Shown: piece after piece, positions 60,051 through 64,000 of the stretch
Numbering within the stretch: the first letter of the stretch is position 1
How the letters are laid out: each line of letters begins with the position of its first letter
Source: JADLHS01 sp964561105
GTDB taxonomy: Bacteria; Verrucomicrobiota; Verrucomicrobiia; Limisphaerales; JADLHS01
Direction of reading: 5' to 3'
Length of the DNA: 64,000 bases
NCBI GenBank assembly: GCA_964561105.1
Contig: CAZLOH010000001.1
Location: forward strand, 62,001 to 126,000
Program-made: the position numbers and the translations under genes
Notes under the pieces: model-generated
Told to the model about the DNA's origin: nothing
Databases searched by the model: none
The model's input: the letters and a program-made list of their open reading frames with translations, nothing else

Positions 60051-61475
60051 TCACGCGGGCGCCAGCAGGCAACGGATCACATCGGCGGCGGTGTAGGAAT
60101 CGTCTTCAGCCGGAAGAAATTCATGGATCTGGTCGAGGTCGTTGCCCGCCGTCACCAGGGCCGGTTCCTGCGCCTCGGCGGACAGCGCTTGCGCAAAGCC
60201 GGCCGTGGCCAGCAAGCCGTTGCACACGCATTTGCGGCCTTCGGTTTCCTCGACGCGACCGCCCTTGCGCACATAGTCTTCGACCGGCTCACCGGGGCAA
60301 CGATACCCGAGCTCGCCATCCGCCTTGCGGTAAGGCCGGCGCAACGCCCCGATGTCGCAGAGCCGCTCGCGCGCGGCAAAAACCGCCGGATCGGAAAGCG
60401 TGCCGGGGACGGCTGCCACCTTGAAGGGAAAGCCCGTGGGCGAAGCGAGCGGATCGGTAAAGACCTCCACTTTACCCTGGCGCGAAAGCTCAAGCGTCTG
60501 GTGTTTCAGCTCCGGGGCCAGGCCGGATTCTTCGCAAAAGGCGAAGGCGGTGCCCACCTGAATGCCGGCGGCTCCGAGTTGCAAGGCGGCTTCCAGTTTT
60601 CCCGGATGACCGTAAGAACCGGCCAGCCAGAACGGCAGTCCCAACGCACGGATTTTCTCCAGCTCCGGGACATCGCGCGGACCATAAACCGGCTCGCCTT
60701 TGGCGCTCAACTGCATCGGGCCGCGCGGCGGGGCGTTATGACCTCCCGCGCGCTCGCCTTCGACGATAAAACCATCCACGCGACCGTTGGATTTGCGGGC
60801 CAGAGTGATGGCCAGCGTCGCCGAGGAAACAATCGCGGCGAACTTTGGGCGCTGGAGCTTGGGCGCGTTTCCACCGCAGAACGCCTGGGGATCGAAGGTG
60901 GAAAAAAATTCTTCGCCGGGCAGCGACCCTTCGACGTCAATCTTCAACTCGGCGGGTTCGCCGGCCGCCAGCCGATCCAGCGCGCCGGGAATGGCGCGCG
61001 GAATCCCCGCGCCCATCAGCACACAGTCCACACCCGCCAGCATCGCCCCGTACAAGGCGGGCAAGGTGGGGAGTTGGATTTTTTCAAGAAGATTGATGCC
61101 CACGAATCCATCATGCCCTGCTTTGGCCAGGAATACTTCGGCGAACGCGCCCAGCACGACCGGCTCGACAAAGCGCGGCCCCGGCTTGAGCGCGGCCTTC
61201 GGGACGAGGCGGAACGGCGCTCCTTCGGGTTTGCCGCCTGCAACAAAGTAATCGGCCAGCACGCGCTCGACCACGGCCGGAAACGGGAAATGCGCCAGCG
61301 CCCGACGAACCTCCCCGTCCGGATCCCCCAGTTGCAACCGCCGCGCGAGGATGGTCTCGATGCCGGTGCCCGACACAACGCCCAATTGCCCGAGGCGCGA
61401 CACGGCCCGGGCGAGCCTCCAGTTGGAGATTGCGACGCCCATGCCGCCTTGGATGATTTTGGGATACGCGATCAT
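60051..61475 (-). CDS. Nitronate monooxygenase/2-nitropropane dioxygenase-family flavoprotein
   Basis: This 474-residue FMN-dependent TIM-barrel protein begins IIQGGMGVAISNWRLARAVS, the family start, and has the mid-barrel ALYGAMLAGVDCVLMGAGIP and QLGAAGIQVGTAFAFCEE. It is longer than classical NMO and has a cysteine-bearing C-terminal part (about 380-460), closer to the PfaD/FabK-like members. The exact substrate cannot be read. The ATG overlaps the stop of the PtsI-GNAT gene, so both are translationally coupled. Confidence 0.8.
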   Translation of the reverse strand: MIAYPKIIQGGMGVAISNWRLARAVSRLGQLGVVSGTGIETILARRLQLGDPDGEVRRALAHFPFPAVVERVLADYFVAGGKPEGAPFRLVPKAALKPGPRFVEPVVLGAFAEVFLAKAGHDGFVGINLLEKIQLPTLPALYGAMLAGVDCVLMGAGIPRAIPGALDRLAAGEPAELKIDVEGSLPGEEFFSTFDPQAFCGGNAPKLQRPKFAAIVSSATLAITLARKSNGRVDGFIVEGERAGGHNAPPRGPMQLSAKGEPVYGPRDVPELEKIRALGLPFWLAGSYGHPGKLEAALQLGAAGIQVGTAFAFCEESGLAPELKHQTLELSRQGKVEVFTDPLASPTGFPFKVAAVPGTLSDPAVFAARERLCDIGALRRPYRKADGELGYRCPGEPVEDYVRKGGRVEETEGRKCVCNGLLATAGFAQALSAEAQEPALVTAGNDLDQIHEFLPAEDDSYTAADVIRCLLAPA

Positions 61476-63571
61476 CGTGACTCAGATTGCTCGTCCACGA
61501 GATCAGCGAATTCGTGATTTCGTTTAACGAACGCAGCAGTATAGGAACAGCGCGGAACAATTGTCCAATGCTGTTGTCGCGCGACCTCGAGGGCCGCCCG
61601 AACCAAACGCGCGGCCAGCCCCCGACCGCGCAATTCGTCGGGTACGTAAGTGTGATCGAAAATGACGCGCGTGCCTTCGCAAGTATAACTGAGGAACGCA
61701 GCCGAGGCCTCCCCGGTGACGATTTCAAAACGATGCAGCGGAACATTGTGGGTCACCGCCACGGACGAAGGCATCGCCAGCGCGGCGGAACCGATGTCCA
61801 GCGAGGCTACCGGGCGGCGGCGATTCCAGTCGGCCTGCACCAGCGCTTTGATTTCGGGGATCGAGTGGAGCGACAAAACTTGTGTTGCCAGATTCCCGGC
61901 ATCGGCCAACCGGGTCGAGCGAATGGCGTGTTTGATCTCCAGCAACCGGCCCGGGCTGACGCTGAAGCTCCGATACCCCAGCCCAAGCAGGAGCACGGTA
62001 AAGACCGGATCGCTGGCGATTTCGCCGCACAACGAGATCGGTTTGCCGGCGGTGTTGGCAGCGGTTGCCAGTTTGGCAAGCAACTGGAGCACGGCCGGAT
62101 GCAGCGGTTCATAAGCCGGGGTGGTTTCGCCGCTGATGCGGTCGGCCGCGAGCAGGTATTGCACGAGGTCATTTGTGCCCACACTGAAAAAATCCACTTC
62201 GGCGGCGAGTGGCCCGAGGAGCAGCGCGGCGGAGGGAGTTTCGATCATCGCGCCGATCGGGATGGCGGGATTAAACGGCTGGCCGGCCGAAGCCAGTTCC
62301 GCTTTGGCGCTCTCGAGGGCTGCCCGGGCGGCGCGCAAATCATCCAGGCCGCCAATCATCGGCAGGAGGATGGCAACCGGATGGGTTGCGCTCAACCGGA
62401 GAATCGCCCGCAGTTGAGTGCGCAGAATGGCGGGATGTTCCAGCAGCAATCGTGTGCCACGACAACCCAGCGCCGGATTGACCTCGCGCGCCAGCGGAAA
62501 GTAGGCCAGCGGTTTGTCGCTGCCGATGTCCAGAACCCGGATCACCGTCTGGCCCGGCTGGAGGTACTCCGCCGTCGTGCGATAGAACTGGTATTGCTCG
62601 TCCTCCGAAGGGAAGTGGTCCTGGACAAAAAATACGAACTCGGTGCGATACAAACCAACGCCATCCGCCTTGGCCTGGGCGGCGGTCACCGCATCGGCGG
62701 TTTGCCCGACGTTGGCGCAGAGCTTGATTTCAACGCCATCCAAAGTGACCACCGGCAGACCAATCAAGTCTTTCAAGGCGCTCTGATGCGCTTGCAGGTC
62801 GGCCTCCAATTGCTCGTATTGGCGCAGCAACTTTGGCTCGGGATTGATAAACGCGCGCCCCGCCAGAGCGTCGAGGATGACCAGATCGCCGGGACGAACC
62901 CGATGCGTGGCTTCGGCCACATGCACGAGCATCGGAATGCCGAGAGCCCGCGCGAGAATGGTCGCGTGGGCGGTCAGACCGCCCTTCTCCACCACCAGTC
63001 CGCGCACGCCGCGCCCTTCCAACTGCGTCACGGCCGACGACAACAATTCATCCGTGACCAACACACACCCTTCCGGATGCTCCGGAATGGTGGCGGACAC
63101 CGTCTGGCTCAGATGATCCAGCAGCCGCTTGCCCACATCGTGCAAATCGGCGGCGCGCTCACGGAAGTAGGGATCTTCGAGCCGGCTGAACACCGCCACC
63201 AGACGCGTGATCGCTTCCTCCAGCGCCGCCTCCACGTTCAGCCGTTCCCGCTGGCAAATTTCCCGAACGGTATCCCGCAGTTGCACGTCACGCAGGAGAA
63301 GGATTTGCGCCCCGAAAATCTCCGACTCCGCTTTTCCCAAGGTTCGCCGGACATTCGTTTGCAACTCCCGCAATTTTCCTTCCGCGGCCGAGACCGCTTC
63401 ATCGAACCGCTCGATCTCCTTTTCCGCTTCCGCCGCGGTCAACTGTCGGCGCGAAACGACGACGTGCTTCGCGCAATCACACAACAGCGCCCGCCCGCGC
63501 GCCAGACCGGACGAGGCAACGTCGCCCAACATCATGGTCGGGACGGGCTGGCCGTTGTCGGTGTTGCTCAT
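61472..63571 (-). CDS. PEP-protein phosphotransferase (PtsI) fused to a GNAT acetyltransferase-like domain
   Basis: This 699-residue protein is mostly Enzyme I of the PTS: an HPr-binding helical region, the phospho-His loop GGLTAHATILARALGIP (about residue 190), the PEP-binding barrel (GVGLYRTEFVFF, VLDIGSDKPLAYF, SVGTNDLVQYLLAADR) and catalytic Cys in SLCGEIASDP. The last 95 residues form an Acetyltransf_CG-type domain (VIFDHTYVPDELRGRGLAAR, then VPRCSYTAAFVKRN). Enzyme I alone is about 575 residues, so this is a real fusion in one frame. No HPr or EII gene is seen here. Confidence 0.88.
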   Translation of the reverse strand: MSNTDNGQPVPTMMLGDVASSGLARGRALLCDCAKHVVVSRRQLTAAEAEKEIERFDEAVSAAEGKLRELQTNVRRTLGKAESEIFGAQILLLRDVQLRDTVREICQRERLNVEAALEEAITRLVAVFSRLEDPYFRERAADLHDVGKRLLDHLSQTVSATIPEHPEGCVLVTDELLSSAVTQLEGRGVRGLVVEKGGLTAHATILARALGIPMLVHVAEATHRVRPGDLVILDALAGRAFINPEPKLLRQYEQLEADLQAHQSALKDLIGLPVVTLDGVEIKLCANVGQTADAVTAAQAKADGVGLYRTEFVFFVQDHFPSEDEQYQFYRTTAEYLQPGQTVIRVLDIGSDKPLAYFPLAREVNPALGCRGTRLLLEHPAILRTQLRAILRLSATHPVAILLPMIGGLDDLRAARAALESAKAELASAGQPFNPAIPIGAMIETPSAALLLGPLAAEVDFFSVGTNDLVQYLLAADRISGETTPAYEPLHPAVLQLLAKLATAANTAGKPISLCGEIASDPVFTVLLLGLGYRSFSVSPGRLLEIKHAIRSTRLADAGNLATQVLSLHSIPEIKALVQADWNRRRPVASLDIGSAALAMPSSVAVTHNVPLHRFEIVTGEASAAFLSYTCEGTRVIFDHTYVPDELRGRGLAARLVRAALEVARQQHWTIVPRCSYTAAFVKRNHEFADLVDEQSESR

Positions 63572-63688
63572 AAACCCAAATGGCGATGGATGATTCAACT
63601 CAAGCCTCGTGGCGTTCGCTGCAATTGCGAGACGAACCGGCGGCGACTCTCCGCTGCGGCGGTTCGCCGGCACGTAGGATGGGAGGTT

Positions 63689-64000
63689 TCACCGGACGTC
63701 GCCTCGCGCAGATGGCTCTCCATCCTTGAATTCCTTCGCGTCGCACCCCGGACTGGAAGGCTCGGGCAGTTCTGCTTGGGGTGCGCCTGGTGCCGGGCTT
63801 GGTGTTGCTGCTACCGGCGTGGATGCCAGCGAGAACTGCGACTCCGCCACGATGCGCTGCACCAGTTCGGCGGCTTGGGCCGGATCGAAATCCTCGTGCT
63901 GCTTCTTCTGTACACCCATTTTGCTCAGATCGAAATGGCGGTCGGCGGTCAGTCCGTGCCGTTTGAGAATTTGAGCCGCGCAGTGCAACGGACAACCGTC
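63689..64000 (-). CDS. Hypothetical protein, truncated at the window edge
   Basis: The frame is open to the right edge and reads DGCPLHCAAQILKRHGLTAD at its visible start, so the N-terminus lies outside. The visible part has about 104 residues: a helical region (DPAQAAELVQRIVAES) and a Pro/Ala/Ser-rich tail. I do not recognise a family. It precedes the PtsI-GNAT gene on the same strand by 117 bp. Confidence 0.55.
   Translation of the reverse strand, partial: DGCPLHCAAQILKRHGLTADRHFDLSKMGVQKKQHEDFDPAQAAELVQRIVAESQFSLASTPVAATPSPAPGAPQAELPEPSSPGCDAKEFKDGEPSARGDVR

Overview
The window is high-GC DNA that reads as a piece of a Verrucomicrobiota chromosome, probably a metagenome or draft scaffold because it holds one 100-N gap at 17240-17339. 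The taxon is inferred from a general-secretion-type prepilin with a C-terminal DGH motif, a secreted protein with the SW...FFRL C-terminal module common in that phylum, a clade II nitrous oxide reductase cluster, and the density of short palindromic repeats. No rRNA, tRNA, CRISPR array or replication origin was seen.

Layout. 1-4320: end of a cell-shape operon (PBP2, RodA, RNase E/G) closed by a clear terminator. 4457-13807, minus strand: a complete clade II nos operon (dihaem cytochrome-cupredoxin, nosZ, two membrane proteins, nosD, nosF, nosY and a CusF-SCO copper chaperone), with an FNR-type box exactly at -41.5 from a -10 and an apparently leaderless GTG start. 14076-17826, minus: a nitric-oxide-stress-like operon (tandem DUF2249 protein, NnrS-like membrane protein, SufT/MIP18 protein, hemerythrin); the sequence gap lies inside the tandem DUF2249 repeats. 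18999-25834, plus: pyruvate dehydrogenase E1alpha, E1beta, E2 and E3, with a 1.9 kb insert (pseudopilin and small proteins) between E2 and E3. 25853-28650: zinc-ribbon protein, ferredoxin, PAS histidine kinase and NarL-type regulator; then a membrane-anchored Hsp20.

29600-33840 is a decayed RNA-repair locus: two fragments of the Hen1 3' end and the first codons of Pnkp survive, separated by a DUF4143 ATPase and a DUF262/DUF1524 defence-type protein. 33828-38241: MFS exporter and a polar amino-acid ABC transporter. 38278-41612, minus: an ovothiol pair (OvoA and an OvoB-like PLP lyase). 42175-48930: housekeeping and stress genes (ADP-ribosylglycohydrolase-like, HAD, FAD reductase, transaldolase, Dps, DUF5069, DUF488, Mug-like glycosylase). 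49281-55659: a Type III-like restriction-modification pair with a divergent hicBA toxin-antitoxin between mod and res. 55836-64000, minus: a cytochrome b-molybdopterin oxidoreductase fusion, a secreted protein, a cytochrome P450, a nitronate monooxygenase-like protein, a PtsI-GNAT fusion and a truncated gene at the edge.

The most distinctive signal is the set of palindromic elements, several of them in-frame inside genes: one in the SCO protein, two nearly identical copies bracketing the lipoyl domain of E2 at an in-frame spacing of 399 bp, and three inside mod. A separate double-hairpin element with compensatory stem changes lies on both sides of the restriction-modification module, and a five-hairpin array lies inside it.
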